From NCBI GenBank assembly GCA_019694435.1, contig JAIBBZ010000013.1, forward strand, positions 1 through 64,000: a DNA stretch of 64,000 bases, read 5' to 3'. Numbering within the stretch: the stretch's first letter is position 1; every line of letters starts with the position of its first letter. This DNA comes from Pirellulales bacterium (GTDB lineage: Bacteria; Planctomycetota; Planctomycetia; Pirellulales; JAEUIK01). Positions 30,060 to 39,295 of this stretch are shown one piece after another. The notes beneath the pieces are model-generated. The model did not search any database, was not told the DNA's origin, and saw only the letters and a list, made by a program, of their open reading frames with translations. A program made the translations under genes and the position numbers.

Positions 30060-31334
30060 ATGGCCCTGGTCGAAAAATCGCTCGACCGCAAACTGCGGAA
30101 CATTCATGCCGATCCGTCCGGCGCCCGGGACTTCATCCTGGCCGACGCGAAGGATGCCGACATGGCGTTCGGCATCGGCTCGCCGGGCCGCTCGCCGGAG
30201 ATGCATGCCGGCGAGACGCGTTTTCGCACGTTGCCCGAGTATCGCGAGCAAATCCGCGAAATCGTGCGGCAAGGCCTTGTCGATATCATGTTGATGTCGA
30301 CCAGCACGTGCGCACAACTGGCCGTCGCCGAGCAACTCTTTGCCGAGAGCCACGTGACGCCCGCGGCGCGGGCCAACGACACGACCGACATCTTCGTCCT
30401 GCGCGGCAACCAGTACATTGCCGAGCCTTCGCGGCCGTTCCGCACGGCCTCGCTCGACCACATCCAGTGTGGCCATCTCGGCTGCACGCCCGAGGAGCGA
30501 TCGAAGGGCGCCAACCTGGGGCTCTACAGCATCACGTTCAACAACCGTCTCGACGAAGACCTCACGGCCCTCGAAGCCTATCGCGCCTTTCGCCTCGAGG
30601 CCGAGCGAGTCGGCTTTCGGCATTTCCTCGAGGTGTTCGATCCGAACGCGCCGCAGGGGTTGACGCCTGCGGAAGTGCCGGCCTTCGTTAACGACGCCAT
30701 TGCCCGCACGCTCGCCGGCGTGGCGGCGGCCGGCCGTCCGACGTTCTTAAAGGTCGTCTACCACGGTCCCAAGGCCATGGAAGAGCTGTGCGCTTACGAC
30801 CCGCACCTGGTCGTGGGCATCTTAGGCGGCGCGGCCGGCACGACCTACGACGCGTTCAAGCTGATCGCCGAGGCGCAGAAATACGGCGCTCGTGTGGCCT
30901 TGTTCGGCCGCAAGATCAACGGTGCCGAATCGCAATTGGCGTTCGTCGAGTTTCTCCGGCTGATCACCGATCGCGTCATCACGCCCGAGGAGGCGGTCAA
31001 GGCGTACCACGCCGTATTGGGCAAGCTGGGATTGCGTCCGCATCGCAGCCTGGCGGAGGATCAGGTGCTGCAAACCGGCGTGATGAGCTACGGCAGCTCG
31101 AGCGTTACGGTGCCCGCGGCGATTCCGGTCGCCGGAAGTGAGAGCCCCGCAACGAAGCCCGCCGGCGGCTGTGGGTGCGGAGGCGGCTCGGCCACGAAAT
31201 GTGCCTGTCCTCCGAAGGCTGCTCCGGCCGAGAGCGTTCCCTCAGCGGACAACGCCGAGCCCGATTTCGCCAAGATGAGCCGGGCCGAAAAACTGGCCTG
31301 GAACAAGGCCCGCCGCGACCGCATCTTCGGCTAG
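30060..31334 (+). CDS. Conserved microcompartment-operon protein, aldolase-like barrel with Cys-rich tail
   Basis: 424 residues; family not firmly recognised. The body (1-345) alternates strands and helices with phrases such as PTFLKVVYHGPKAM (Lys231), LVVGILGGAAGTTYDAFKLI and ARVALFGRKINGAES, which resemble class I aldolase-type TIM barrels of the DhnA/DeoC kind with a Gly-rich phosphate loop. Cys137 and Cys142 sit in IQCGHLGC. After an Ala/Pro linker the tail holds Cys371, 373, 381 and 383 (CGCGGGSATKCACP), then ends with KMSRAEKLAWNKARRDRIFG. The four cysteines could bind metal or an Fe-S cluster. Last gene of the operon, 30 bases after the dehydrogenase. Confidence 0.7.
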   Translation: MALVEKSLDRKLRNIHADPSGARDFILADAKDADMAFGIGSPGRSPEMHAGETRFRTLPEYREQIREIVRQGLVDIMLMSTSTCAQLAVAEQLFAESHVTPAARANDTTDIFVLRGNQYIAEPSRPFRTASLDHIQCGHLGCTPEERSKGANLGLYSITFNNRLDEDLTALEAYRAFRLEAERVGFRHFLEVFDPNAPQGLTPAEVPAFVNDAIARTLAGVAAAGRPTFLKVVYHGPKAMEELCAYDPHLVVGILGGAAGTTYDAFKLIAEAQKYGARVALFGRKINGAESQLAFVEFLRLITDRVITPEEAVKAYHAVLGKLGLRPHRSLAEDQVLQTGVMSYGSSSVTVPAAIPVAGSESPATKPAGGCGCGGGSATKCACPPKAAPAESVPSADNAEPDFAKMSRAEKLAWNKARRDRIFG

Positions 31335-31428
31335 CTTCGAGCCGGCGGCGCGTATGCCGTCGCCCGAAAGCGGTTTGTTCATCTGGGCGGCACCGGACAT
31401 AATCCGGATACAGGTTTCTTGTCTGGGC

Positions 31429-32463
31429 ATGGCGAGTGTCTCGATGGGTTGGACCAAGCTTGCGGCGCCGCCGCTGCTGTTGCTTTTGATTGCTGGATGC
31501 CTCGCACCCGTTTGGGGCCAGCAGCCGGCCACACCTCGCAAGGTTGGCCGGGCCGCGAAGGCGCTGGCGCCGCGGCCAAAGTTCGATGCGGCGGTTCGCG
31601 ACCGGTTCTTTACCGACGTCCGCGAGCATTTGGGCCCCGGCGAGCCAGGCAGGCCGGTCGTAGCCGATCAAGCATCGCCTGTAGCAACGGCCGAGCCAGC
31701 GACGCCTGAGCCCGGCACGACAGGCGCGGCCGGCGAGAATCCGCCCGCGCCCGGTTCGGGGGCGCATTGGGCGGCGCTGATCGCGCGCGACAACCTCGAA
31801 GACGAGATCAAGGCGCAGGTCGCGCTCGTGGCCGAGGCGGTCAAATCGCCGAGCAAGTTCAAGTCAGGCAACTATCGACAGGCCCGCACCAGCTTCAGCC
31901 TCCTGGCCATGCTGTTGGGCGTGGTTGCCCAGTACGACGGCGAAGTGCGCTGGCGCGGCGTCGCCGCGGGGCTGCGCGATCAACTCGCGCACGTGGCGCT
32001 CAATTGTAAGGTTGGCACCGACGGCTCGTACAAGGAAGCCAAGGCCCGGTCCGCCGAGTTGGCTGAGATGGTGCGCGGCGACGCGCCCGCGGGCGATGCG
32101 GCTCCGAGCATGCCGGACGGCGGCTGGGCCAAAGTCAGCGACCGGGCCCCGCTGATGGCCCGCATGGAAGAATCGCAGCGCGGCCGGCTCGATGTCTGGA
32201 CCGCCGATGCGGGGGAGTTCAAGCGTCAACGCGACAAGGTGTTACACGAGGCCCGGTTACTGGCGGTGTTGACGGCCGTGATTCAGGACTCCAGTTACGA
32301 ATTTGCCGACGACGAACAGTATCTGAAGTTTGCCCAGGATCTGGCCGAGCGCGTTCGCGAGCTCGTCGCGGCCGTCGAACAGGATGATCCGGCCGCGGCG
32401 CAAAGTGCGGTCAGCCGCGCCAATCAAGCCTGCGATCGCTGCCACACGGATTTTCGCGGGTAG
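31429..32463 (+). CDS. Exported protein with C-terminal CxxCH haem-binding motif
   Basis: 344 residues. A hydrophobic leader ends LLIAGCLAPVWG; LIAGC could be a lipobox, otherwise signal peptidase I could cut after VWG. Residues about 80-115 are a Pro/Ala/Thr linker. The remainder is helical and ends with CDRCHTDFRG, a single haem c attachment site in the position seen in four-helix cytochrome c' proteins. Probably a periplasmic or membrane-anchored cytochrome. An ATG at 31444 is an alternative start. It begins 94 bases after the microcompartment operon and is not obviously part of it. Confidence 0.75.
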   Translation: MASVSMGWTKLAAPPLLLLLIAGCLAPVWGQQPATPRKVGRAAKALAPRPKFDAAVRDRFFTDVREHLGPGEPGRPVVADQASPVATAEPATPEPGTTGAAGENPPAPGSGAHWAALIARDNLEDEIKAQVALVAEAVKSPSKFKSGNYRQARTSFSLLAMLLGVVAQYDGEVRWRGVAAGLRDQLAHVALNCKVGTDGSYKEAKARSAELAEMVRGDAPAGDAAPSMPDGGWAKVSDRAPLMARMEESQRGRLDVWTADAGEFKRQRDKVLHEARLLAVLTAVIQDSSYEFADDEQYLKFAQDLAERVRELVAAVEQDDPAAAQSAVSRANQACDRCHTDFRG

Positions 32464-32473
32464 GTTGCCGTGG

Positions 32474-33835
32474 TTATTTCCGCTGCGGCGGCGGCCGCGT
32501 GGCGGTGGCGGCGGCGGACGCCGGATGCAGGGGAACGACCACAGGGCGAGGCCACGGATCGAGCGGTGCGCCGATCGCGTCGATGTACGCTTGCCCGCCG
32601 GTGCTCGTCACGCACCACGGTTGACCCGACAGCGGGTTGAGCCGATCGGTCGGCGACGGCTCGACCGGCGCTCCGGCGACCGCGGCCGCGAGCGTCACAT
32701 GCCAGGCCACGCACGCGGCACGATCGCGCGCCTGCAGGCGCTGCGCCTCTTCTATGCCTGGCAGCAGCAACCGTGCGGCGACCAGCGGGTACTGGGGCGT
32801 GCGTTCGAGCTGGGTGAGACGCGTTTGCAAGGCCTTGAAGGCGGCCTCGCGCGCGAAGTACGGCTGTCGACAAGCGCCGATCAACACGCGCATCGCTTCC
32901 AGATAGAAACGCTCGTCCTCGTCGAGCTGCTTGAGCGCAGCCTGCGGAAAATGCTCCAACTCGCGCCGCTCGGCCAACAGCGCCAGGTCGCTTTCGGTCA
33001 GCAGCTTCAGCAGCTCGCCGCCGCGAATGACCTCGTAGCTGTGCATCCCCAAGGCGCGATCGCCGATCCAAGCCTCGGCGTCGGGCGTCCACGCGGCGAG
33101 TTGCTTGCCGAGCCAATCGCGCAACAGGCCCAGCTGTTCGGACGTCGCCGCGCGATGCTGGACAACGTGCTCGACGAGGCGCAAAGTCTCGTCGCGCAAT
33201 TCGGCCGCCTCGAGCCGGGCCACGACGTGGCGCTCGGCCGCCAATGCAGCAGCCGCGCGGAATAAATAGCCAATGCTCTCGATGGCCTTGTCGAGGCGGT
33301 CCTGGTCCGCATGCACGAGACCCTGCAGCAGTTCCAGTCGTGCCCCGGCGCGTATCTGGCTGATGAACGAAACATCGGCAAATGCACCGGCCGTATGCAA
33401 CAGGCCAAACTCGCATTGCGGCCGCTGCCAGGCGGTGCGCCAGACGCGGTGCACGGCCGCATGACGCTTGAGCAAGCTCTCGACGCGCGCCAGGTCGATC
33501 GGCCCCAGATTCAAGGGCCCCGGCGGCAGCAAGGCAGCCGTTTCGTCGAGTCGGGCGTCAACGTGCTGGAGTTCGAATAGCCCGGCGAGCACGGAGGCGG
33601 CGTTCTCGGCGTCGGGTATCCCGGGCCGGCACAGCAACCGTGGCGTGCCGCCTTCGCGAATCACGCGGGCAAACTCGGCGCGCAGTCGCGGGTTGGGCGT
33701 CGTCTCGAGCCCGTGCAGACCGCCGTACTGTTCGACGACCAGCCGCGCATAACGCTGGGCCTCGGCCCGGGGGCCGCAACCGCCGCAGATCGTGCAGGCG
33801 ACGATCGCAAAGCAGCCAATCCAGCGTGGCGGCAT
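32474..33835 (-). CDS. Putative lipoprotein of unknown function
   Basis: 453 residues, minus strand, converging on the cytochrome-like gene with a 10-base gap. The N-terminus carries a short hydrophobic leader with FAIVACTICGGCG, where IVAC fits a lipobox. The rest is helical and Leu/Ala/Arg-rich without a recognised motif; a proline-rich stretch precedes the end. Strong antisense open frames overlap it, but this frame has the export signal and a protein-like composition. Confidence 0.7.
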   Translation of the reverse strand: MPPRWIGCFAIVACTICGGCGPRAEAQRYARLVVEQYGGLHGLETTPNPRLRAEFARVIREGGTPRLLCRPGIPDAENAASVLAGLFELQHVDARLDETAALLPPGPLNLGPIDLARVESLLKRHAAVHRVWRTAWQRPQCEFGLLHTAGAFADVSFISQIRAGARLELLQGLVHADQDRLDKAIESIGYLFRAAAALAAERHVVARLEAAELRDETLRLVEHVVQHRAATSEQLGLLRDWLGKQLAAWTPDAEAWIGDRALGMHSYEVIRGGELLKLLTESDLALLAERRELEHFPQAALKQLDEDERFYLEAMRVLIGACRQPYFAREAAFKALQTRLTQLERTPQYPLVAARLLLPGIEEAQRLQARDRAACVAWHVTLAAAVAGAPVEPSPTDRLNPLSGQPWCVTSTGGQAYIDAIGAPLDPWPRPVVVPLHPASAAATATRPPPQRK

Positions 33836-34003
33836 CCAGAGACCTTGTTAGGAGTGCGCAGTATCCCCGCGGCATGCTAACGGCGGAGAAATGCCGCTCC
33901 CAAGATCAATTGCACCCAGGAGGGCCGGATCGAGCGCTGACAGCACCGCCCGGGGTTTTCCAGCCGAAGGCGGCGCGGACCCGCGTTGGCGGAACCAATC
34001 GGC

Positions 34004-34582
34004 TTAGGACTTTGCTGGCGCCCCGCGGCGCGGCTTGGCCGCGGCGCCATTGCGGGTCGGCATCGAAATCGGCCTGAGCTGGTGCAACTCGGCCAGGCCT
34101 GCGTCCGCCATTTCCCGGCCCGAGACATAACGGCCAGGATTGATCCACTTTTCCATCTGCTCGTACGGCACGTTGAACAACTCGGCGAGCAAGCGATCCA
34201 TTTCGGTCTCGAGCTGCCCGAAATGCCGGGCCCATTCAGCGGCCTCGGCCAGGCCGACGTGCTCCTCGCTCTGCCATTTCATCGGGTGGAACAGCAACAC
34301 GCTCCACGGCATGACGATTCGGCGCGAACAAGCGGCAAACGGCCACAGAGCGGCCGAAGAGCATTCGCCCGTGACGACACCGGTGGCCCGAATGTCGCGC
34401 ATGCGGATCATGGCCATCAGCGAAAGCGCGCAATAGGGGCTGCCGCCAGGCGAATCAATGAACAGAATGCACTCCCCGCCAGGGGGGATGTCGAGCAGCT
34501 TGTCGCTGATCGCACCTTCGTTCTCGGTCAGGTCACCGACAACGGCGATCTCAATCGGTCCATGGCGGTCAGTCTCGCCCAT
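34004..34582 (-). CDS. ClpP-like serine protease family protein with incomplete catalytic triad
   Basis: 192 residues. The ClpP/crotonase fold is shown by LFIDSPGGSPYCALSLMAMI (the glycine-rich substrate strand), TGECSSAALWPFAA (nucleophile Ser76 by alignment with GQAAS) and LLFHPM (His99). The third catalytic residue, Asp in ClpP, aligns to Gly150 in NPGRYVSGREMADAGL. The protein could be an inactive or differently wired ClpP paralogue. GGGGGA lies eight bases before the ATG at 34582. It is separate from any clpX gene. Confidence 0.85.
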   Translation of the reverse strand: MGETDRHGPIEIAVVGDLTENEGAISDKLLDIPPGGECILFIDSPGGSPYCALSLMAMIRMRDIRATGVVTGECSSAALWPFAACSRRIVMPWSVLLFHPMKWQSEEHVGLAEAAEWARHFGQLETEMDRLLAELFNVPYEQMEKWINPGRYVSGREMADAGLAELHQLRPISMPTRNGAAAKPRRGAPAKS

Positions 34583-34866
34583 CGTACGCATCCCCCAAAG
34601 CACCGAGCCTAGCCGCCCCGCGGTCCCTTGGCCCCCACACACCCGCCTCGAAGGCGCCAGCGGGTAACTTAAACGCTGTGGCTGGCCAACTTACAACGCC
34701 ACCTGCGTCCTTGAGCAGGTATAGCTTCCCGCTGGGGGGCACACAAGCAATCTGCAGCCAAAACACCCCTTGGAAAGCCCTGTTCGACACTCGAAGCCGC
34801 TCGAGGCGGCTCCCCGATCACTAGAACCCAAATAAACCGAACGGATCGCCCCGGCTAACGGCCAGT

Positions 34867-35418
34867 TCATGGCTGGTTTTTGTCGTCGATCTTGCGTAGA
34901 CGGATCCGGGTCTCCCCCTGACAGCATTCGCAAGGCTTGAGCTCGTACATCGGAATCGAGCAGATGTCGCACCAGTAATCGAGCTCGTATTTCTCGCCGT
35001 CTTCGAAAGCGTAGACGCGAATGATCTTGAGAGCGGGCGTGCCGCGGTAGCGTCGCACCAGCAGTTCGAGGTCGCGGTCGCGAATCCGCCCATCGAGCCA
35101 GAACCCCCGCCCGCGGGCATCTTTGACCAGGGGCAGCACCTGGCCGTCGGTGGTCTCCAGCGCGGCTTGTGTTTGCGCGGCGTCCGGATCCGACTCGATG
35201 CCGAAGCGTCGCTTGAGCGCTTCGCCCATCCAAACGACGCGGCCGCGCAGCGCGACGACCTCAAAGGCCGCAGCCGGCTCCGCTGCAACGGCGCTAGCGT
35301 TGTCCGTCGCCGTGGGGTTCTGCGCCGAGGCGCAACTGGGCGCCACGGCGAGCGCCAGGCACATCGCCGCGGCCGACAGCATGCGATAGCAAAGTCGAAG
35401 CAGTACGCGACAGGACAT
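34867..35418 (-). CDS. Exported protein of unknown function
   Basis: 183 residues. Signal peptide about 1-32 (cleavage near CASAQN). The mature part begins FEVVALRGRVVWMGEALKRR and later has RGFWLDGRIRDRDLELLVRR and the cysteine-containing YWCDICSIPMYELKPCECCQ, which could bind a metal. Seven bases separate it from the upstream gene at 35426, so the two are probably co-transcribed. No family recognised. Confidence 0.75.
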   Translation of the reverse strand: MSCRVLLRLCYRMLSAAAMCLALAVAPSCASAQNPTATDNASAVAAEPAAAFEVVALRGRVVWMGEALKRRFGIESDPDAAQTQAALETTDGQVLPLVKDARGRGFWLDGRIRDRDLELLVRRYRGTPALKIIRVYAFEDGEKYELDYWCDICSIPMYELKPCECCQGETRIRLRKIDDKNQP

Positions 35419-35425
35419 CAGAGGC

Positions 35426-36097
35426 TCACTCGGCCGCCTGGCCAACAACGACCAGGGTCAAGGTCAGCGGTGCGACTTTGCCGCCGGCGATTGCCGCGTT
35501 GGCAAACCGCACGCTCCACAGTTCGCGGTCTTCGTCGTGCACGATCGCCGGCGCGTCGCCGCCTGCTTCCGTGCTCGCCAGCAGGCAGAGCATGGTCGGG
35601 TGCGTCGACTCCGCGACCTTGGCGCTGGTCTCCCAGAGCTCCTCTTCGGCAAGCTTTTCGCCCGACTTGTCGTCCTCGACCGGCAAGAGCAACAAGAAGT
35701 CGCGCGTGTCCGAAGTGCCCACGTGATTGCCGTCGACCGGTTGCTGCGCATAGCGCACGGTGTACACGCCCGGCTTGATCGTCTGCCCGCGGAAATCGGT
35801 CCCTTCGCGATCGTAGCGCATCACGCCGAGCAGTTGACCGACCTCGAATGGGTACAACACTTCGGCCGAGGCCTCGAAGCCCTCTTTGGCGGTCCACTGT
35901 TTGTGCGGCCAGAATTCGACGGCGACCTTCTTCTTCGTCTTGACCGCCCAGCCCGCATCGGCAAGCTGCCCGGCAATTTCGTCCGACACTGCTCCGGCCG
36001 GCAATTTTTCGGTGTTCGCGCCGACTTCGTATTCCGCCGCGACGGACGCGGCCGACCAGGCCAATGCCGCAAGAACCATCCATCCCGTACGAGCCAT
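35426..36097 (-). CDS. Exported protein of unknown function
   Basis: 223 residues with a signal peptide (1-21, ending SVAAEYEV). The mature protein is beta-rich, with QTIKPGVYTVRYAQQPVDGN and TSDTRDFLLLLPVEDD, a pattern common in planctomycete secreted proteins and loosely like DUF2911. It is first in a two-gene minus-strand unit with the gene at 34867-35418. Confidence 0.75.
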   Translation of the reverse strand: MARTGWMVLAALAWSAASVAAEYEVGANTEKLPAGAVSDEIAGQLADAGWAVKTKKKVAVEFWPHKQWTAKEGFEASAEVLYPFEVGQLLGVMRYDREGTDFRGQTIKPGVYTVRYAQQPVDGNHVGTSDTRDFLLLLPVEDDKSGEKLAEEELWETSAKVAESTHPTMLCLLASTEAGGDAPAIVHDEDRELWSVRFANAAIAGGKVAPLTLTLVVVGQAAE

Positions 36098-36336
36098 GTG
36101 CTGCTCTCTCCGTTTCGAGTGAGGGTCTGATCAACTGCAAATATTCGGAGCGCTGTGCTGCCGGTGCCCGGTCGAGCGGCGGCGCCGTTCGGGGCGCGAA
36201 CTGAAACAAAACAGCCGGCAGAGATCGCGCGATCCATGCCGGCCGGGTTCTTCAACGATGACTTCGAGCAAGCTCGTGTGCAAGTTCCGCGACGAACTTT
36301 CTAGGACCCAGGCGCGCGAGTAACTGTCAGGGCATG

Positions 36337-37011
36337 CTAGTAACAAAACGTCGCCAGGAAAGCGCTACGGCTGCTGCGGTTGTTCCACTTGACGCCCAAC
36401 CCCCGCCCGTCGAACCGGCCTTCGACCGTGTAGGCCGCTTCCGAATTGTCGACCGCGGCGAGCGGTGGGTAGTAGATCATCTCGTTGGTGCACACACAGT
36501 CGGCTTTGCCGAGCTTACGTGTTTCGAGTTCGGCAATTCGGCCCACCTGCAAGCGCCCGACCATTTCCAGGTGATCCAGCGCCATGTCGATCGGCTTGGC
36601 CTCGACGGCCACCACCGTACCGACGGCCGGACCGCCGTGCCGCTTGACGAAATCGACGAGCGCTTGTTGCTGCTGTGCGTCGGCGCGTTGGTCCACGTAT
36701 ACCACCGAGCGAATCACGCCCATGTCCACCTGGGGGCCGCCGAAGCTCAAGGTGCTCTCGGCCTTCGTTGCCACGGCTACCCGCAGTCCCGACAGATCGA
36801 CGCCATCGAATTGACCCTGCTCGATGCTCCAGGCCCGAAGTGCCTCGGAACCGGTGAGCCCCACTTCGGCATTGGCGAAACACGGGCCCGTGTACACGTC
36901 ACACGTTCGCGATTCGATGTATTCGCCCTTGAGCTGCGATGCTTCCCAGGCCCCGGCGATCGCCGAGGGCAGGAGAGATGCAACCGCCAGACAGCTCGCC
37001 AGGAAACGCAT
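36337..37011 (-). CDS. Exported DUF1326-like protein
   Basis: 224 residues. Signal peptide 1-20, then WEASQLKGEYIESRTCDVYT, WSIEQGQFDGVDLSGLRV and VYVDQRADAQQQQALVDFV, the three blocks I associate with DUF1326. Function of the family is unknown. GGGGAG precedes the ATG at 37011. It is divergent from the Gfo/Idh oxidoreductase, 240 bases away. The open frame continues far upstream, antisense to that oxidoreductase, and that part is not real. Confidence 0.82.
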   Translation of the reverse strand: MRFLASCLAVASLLPSAIAGAWEASQLKGEYIESRTCDVYTGPCFANAEVGLTGSEALRAWSIEQGQFDGVDLSGLRVAVATKAESTLSFGGPQVDMGVIRSVVYVDQRADAQQQQALVDFVKRHGGPAVGTVVAVEAKPIDMALDHLEMVGRLQVGRIAELETRKLGKADCVCTNEMIYYPPLAAVDNSEAAYTVEGRFDGRGLGVKWNNRSSRSAFLATFCY

Positions 37012-37251
37012 GGCCGTGCTCCCCAAGTAGGACCAATGTGACTGAGCCGTGGATTTTAGCCCCGCGGTCGGCGAGGGTAAAGTCAGCCGCTGCGGAAAGT
37101 CTGTGGCCGTCAGTAGTTCGGGCATCGTCGCCGCTTGAGCGACGCGACCGGAGCCACTAGTCTTAGAGGCGTTCTCCTGACCGGTTGTGCCGTCCGGCAA
37201 AAAACCAGGGCCAGGAAGCTTTGACGCGTCCAGCCACCGAGGAACCGCTTG

Positions 37252-38541
37252 ATGTCCGACCATACCATCGACCGCCGTGACTTTTTGGCCGCAGGTGCCG
37301 TGACCGGGACATTGGCATGGACAGCCCGCAGCTACGCCCAGATCGCTGGCGCCAACGAGCGGTTGCGGATCGGCTTCATCGGCGCAGGCGGGATGGCCAA
37401 CGCGCACATGGACGCCATCAACAGCCTCAAGGAGTCCAACAATCTCGAGGCTGTGGCTGTGGCCGATTGTTGGCAGACGCGTGCCGAGGCGGGCGCCAAG
37501 AAAGTCGGTGGTGCCCCGCTGACCGACTATCGCCAGCTCCTCGATCGCAAAGACATCGACTACGTTACGATCGCCACGCCAGAGCACTGGCACAGCCGGA
37601 TGACGATCGACGCGCTCGAGTCGGGCAAGGCCGTCTATTGCGAAAAGCCGATGACCCACTCGATCCCACAGGCGCTCGAAGTGGTGGCCGCGCAGAAGAA
37701 GACTGGTCGCCCGCTGCAGGTCGGTGTGCAGGCAATGAGCGACGACAGCTATAGTTCGGCCGCGCAGGCGATCGCCGAAGGGGTGATCGGCCAGGTCGTC
37801 CAGGCACAAATCGAATACGTTCGGCGCTACGACAAGCAGGGTCCATGGCGCGATCCCGACCTCGACCCCAACCTGGCCAAGCCGGCCGATCTCGATTGGG
37901 ACGCATGGCTCGGCGTGGCCCCGCAAGTCGCTTGGAACCCACATCACTATTTCGAGTGGCGGAACTACTCGGCCTATTCCGGCGGCATCTGCACCGACCT
38001 GTTCATTCACCGCATCACGCGCATCATGAAGGCGTGCAACCTGGTCTATCCGCGCCGCGTGGTCGGCATGGGTGGAATCTGGCAATGGCCCGATGGCCGC
38101 GACTTGCCGGATAACTTCGAAATGATCTGCGAGTATGGGCGCGGGATGACGGTCTACGTCCTGGGCACCATGAGCAACCGCGTCGGTATCGATCACCTGA
38201 TCCGCGGCTACCGCGGCACGCTGTATTTCACCCCGTCGGGCTGGGTGGCCAAGGACAAGGACGACAAGGTGCTGGCCACGCACCAGAAGACCGGCGGCGA
38301 GGACATCCGACTTCATCACACCAATTTGCAGCAGCACCTGCGCGATGGGGCGCCCTTGAACTGCCCCGTCGCATTGGGGCTGGCCGGTGTGGTCGCGGTG
38401 AACATGGCCAACGAATCCTGGCGCACCAGTCAGGTCATGGGCTGGGACCCGGACAAGATGCAGATGGTCCCGGCGCACACCTTGCAATTGCCGCATACGC
38501 CCGATCCTGGCGCCGCGGCGCCGTCCGCCGAACAGGCATAG
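37252..38541 (+). CDS. Tat-exported Gfo/Idh/MocA-family oxidoreductase
   Basis: 429 residues. A twin-arginine leader (DRRDFLAAGAVTG) is followed by a Rossmann domain with RIGFIGAGGMANAH and the family signature VYCEKPMTHS (EKP) near residue 130; C-terminal alpha/beta domain with HRITRIMKACN. Such enzymes act on sugars with a tightly bound NAD(P), often in polysaccharide breakdown by planctomycetes. Substrate unknown. The ATG at 37252 is preferred over TTG at 37249; GAGGAA lies upstream. The next gene starts 10 bases after the stop. Confidence 0.93.
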   Translation: MSDHTIDRRDFLAAGAVTGTLAWTARSYAQIAGANERLRIGFIGAGGMANAHMDAINSLKESNNLEAVAVADCWQTRAEAGAKKVGGAPLTDYRQLLDRKDIDYVTIATPEHWHSRMTIDALESGKAVYCEKPMTHSIPQALEVVAAQKKTGRPLQVGVQAMSDDSYSSAAQAIAEGVIGQVVQAQIEYVRRYDKQGPWRDPDLDPNLAKPADLDWDAWLGVAPQVAWNPHHYFEWRNYSAYSGGICTDLFIHRITRIMKACNLVYPRRVVGMGGIWQWPDGRDLPDNFEMICEYGRGMTVYVLGTMSNRVGIDHLIRGYRGTLYFTPSGWVAKDKDDKVLATHQKTGGEDIRLHHTNLQQHLRDGAPLNCPVALGLAGVVAVNMANESWRTSQVMGWDPDKMQMVPAHTLQLPHTPDPGAAAPSAEQA

Positions 38542-38551
38542 GTCGAGGCCA

Positions 38552-39295
38552 ATGGGTATTCGCTGCTATTGCCCGAACCAGCACCGCCTGAATCTCAAGA
38601 GTTTTCTGGCGGGAAAACGCTGCGTCTGCCCGCAATGCGGCGTGAAATTCATCGTGCCGCTCGAATCGGTCGGTGAGGGGGCTTCGCCGTCGCGCGGGGC
38701 CGCCGCGGCCGAAACAGGGGGCACCGGCGTCTTCGCCGATGACCCGGAGACGAGCGTCCTGGTTGACGAGATCGCGTTGCCGCCGTCGAGCGTTGGTTCG
38801 ACCAAGCTGCCTGCCGCGGCTCAGCCGCCCCTGGCGACGGGCAACACCGTGCCGGGGACGGAAAGCGACCTGTCAATGTGGTATGTGCGCGCGGCGGACG
38901 GGAGCCAGTTCGGACCTGCCCCGGCGACGGTGTTTCGCACCTGGCTGCAAGAAGGCCGCGTGGCCGGCGACGCGCTGGTGTGGCGCGAAGGGTGGCCCCA
39001 ATGGCGCACGGCGAATTCGGTGATCGCCGCACTGTCGAATAGCGCGCCCCGGCCGCCAGCGCCGCCGCCCGTCGCGTCGACGCCGCCGGCCCCGGTCGCG
39101 CCACCCCCCCCCGCCGCGCCGGAGCTGACGGAAGAAGTCTCGGTAGAAGTTGAAATCGGTGAAGTGGCGCCGCATGCGAGCCGGCGCAGGCGCAAGGATC
39201 GCCAGAAGGGTCGCAACGTCGCCGTGGTCACGGCATTGGTCGTGGCGCTACTGGTGCTGGTGCCGGTGTTGATCTGGGTCGTGGTGCGCCAGTGA
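38552..39295 (+). CDS. Zinc-ribbon and GYF_2 domain protein with C-terminal membrane anchor
   Basis: 247 residues. The N-terminus has cysteines in CYCPNQHRLNL and GKRCVCPQCG, a zinc-ribbon pattern. Residues about 109-150 (WYVRAADGSQFGPAPATVFR, then WREGWPQW) are a GYF_2 domain, probably a Pro-rich-peptide binder. A Pro/Ala linker, a basic patch (SRRRRKDRQKGR) and a single membrane helix at the very end (VVTALVVALLVLVPVLIWVV) follow, so it is tail-anchored with the domains in the cytoplasm. The last six codons and the stop are duplicated just downstream. Confidence 0.85.
   Translation: MGIRCYCPNQHRLNLKSFLAGKRCVCPQCGVKFIVPLESVGEGASPSRGAAAAETGGTGVFADDPETSVLVDEIALPPSSVGSTKLPAAAQPPLATGNTVPGTESDLSMWYVRAADGSQFGPAPATVFRTWLQEGRVAGDALVWREGWPQWRTANSVIAALSNSAPRPPAPPPVASTPPAPVAPPPPAAPELTEEVSVEVEIGEVAPHASRRRRKDRQKGRNVAVVTALVVALLVLVPVLIWVVVRQ

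Noticed and set aside
21485-31334. Propanediol- or ethanolamine-type compartment
   Set aside because: No diol dehydratase, ethanolamine lyase, glycyl-radical enzyme or BMC-T gene; the aldolase and two BMC-H plus three BMC-P point to the PVM type.
37012-38496. Upstream extension of the DUF1326-like gene
   Set aside because: It is antisense to the Gfo/Idh oxidoreductase; the real start has a signal peptide and ribosome-binding site at 37011.
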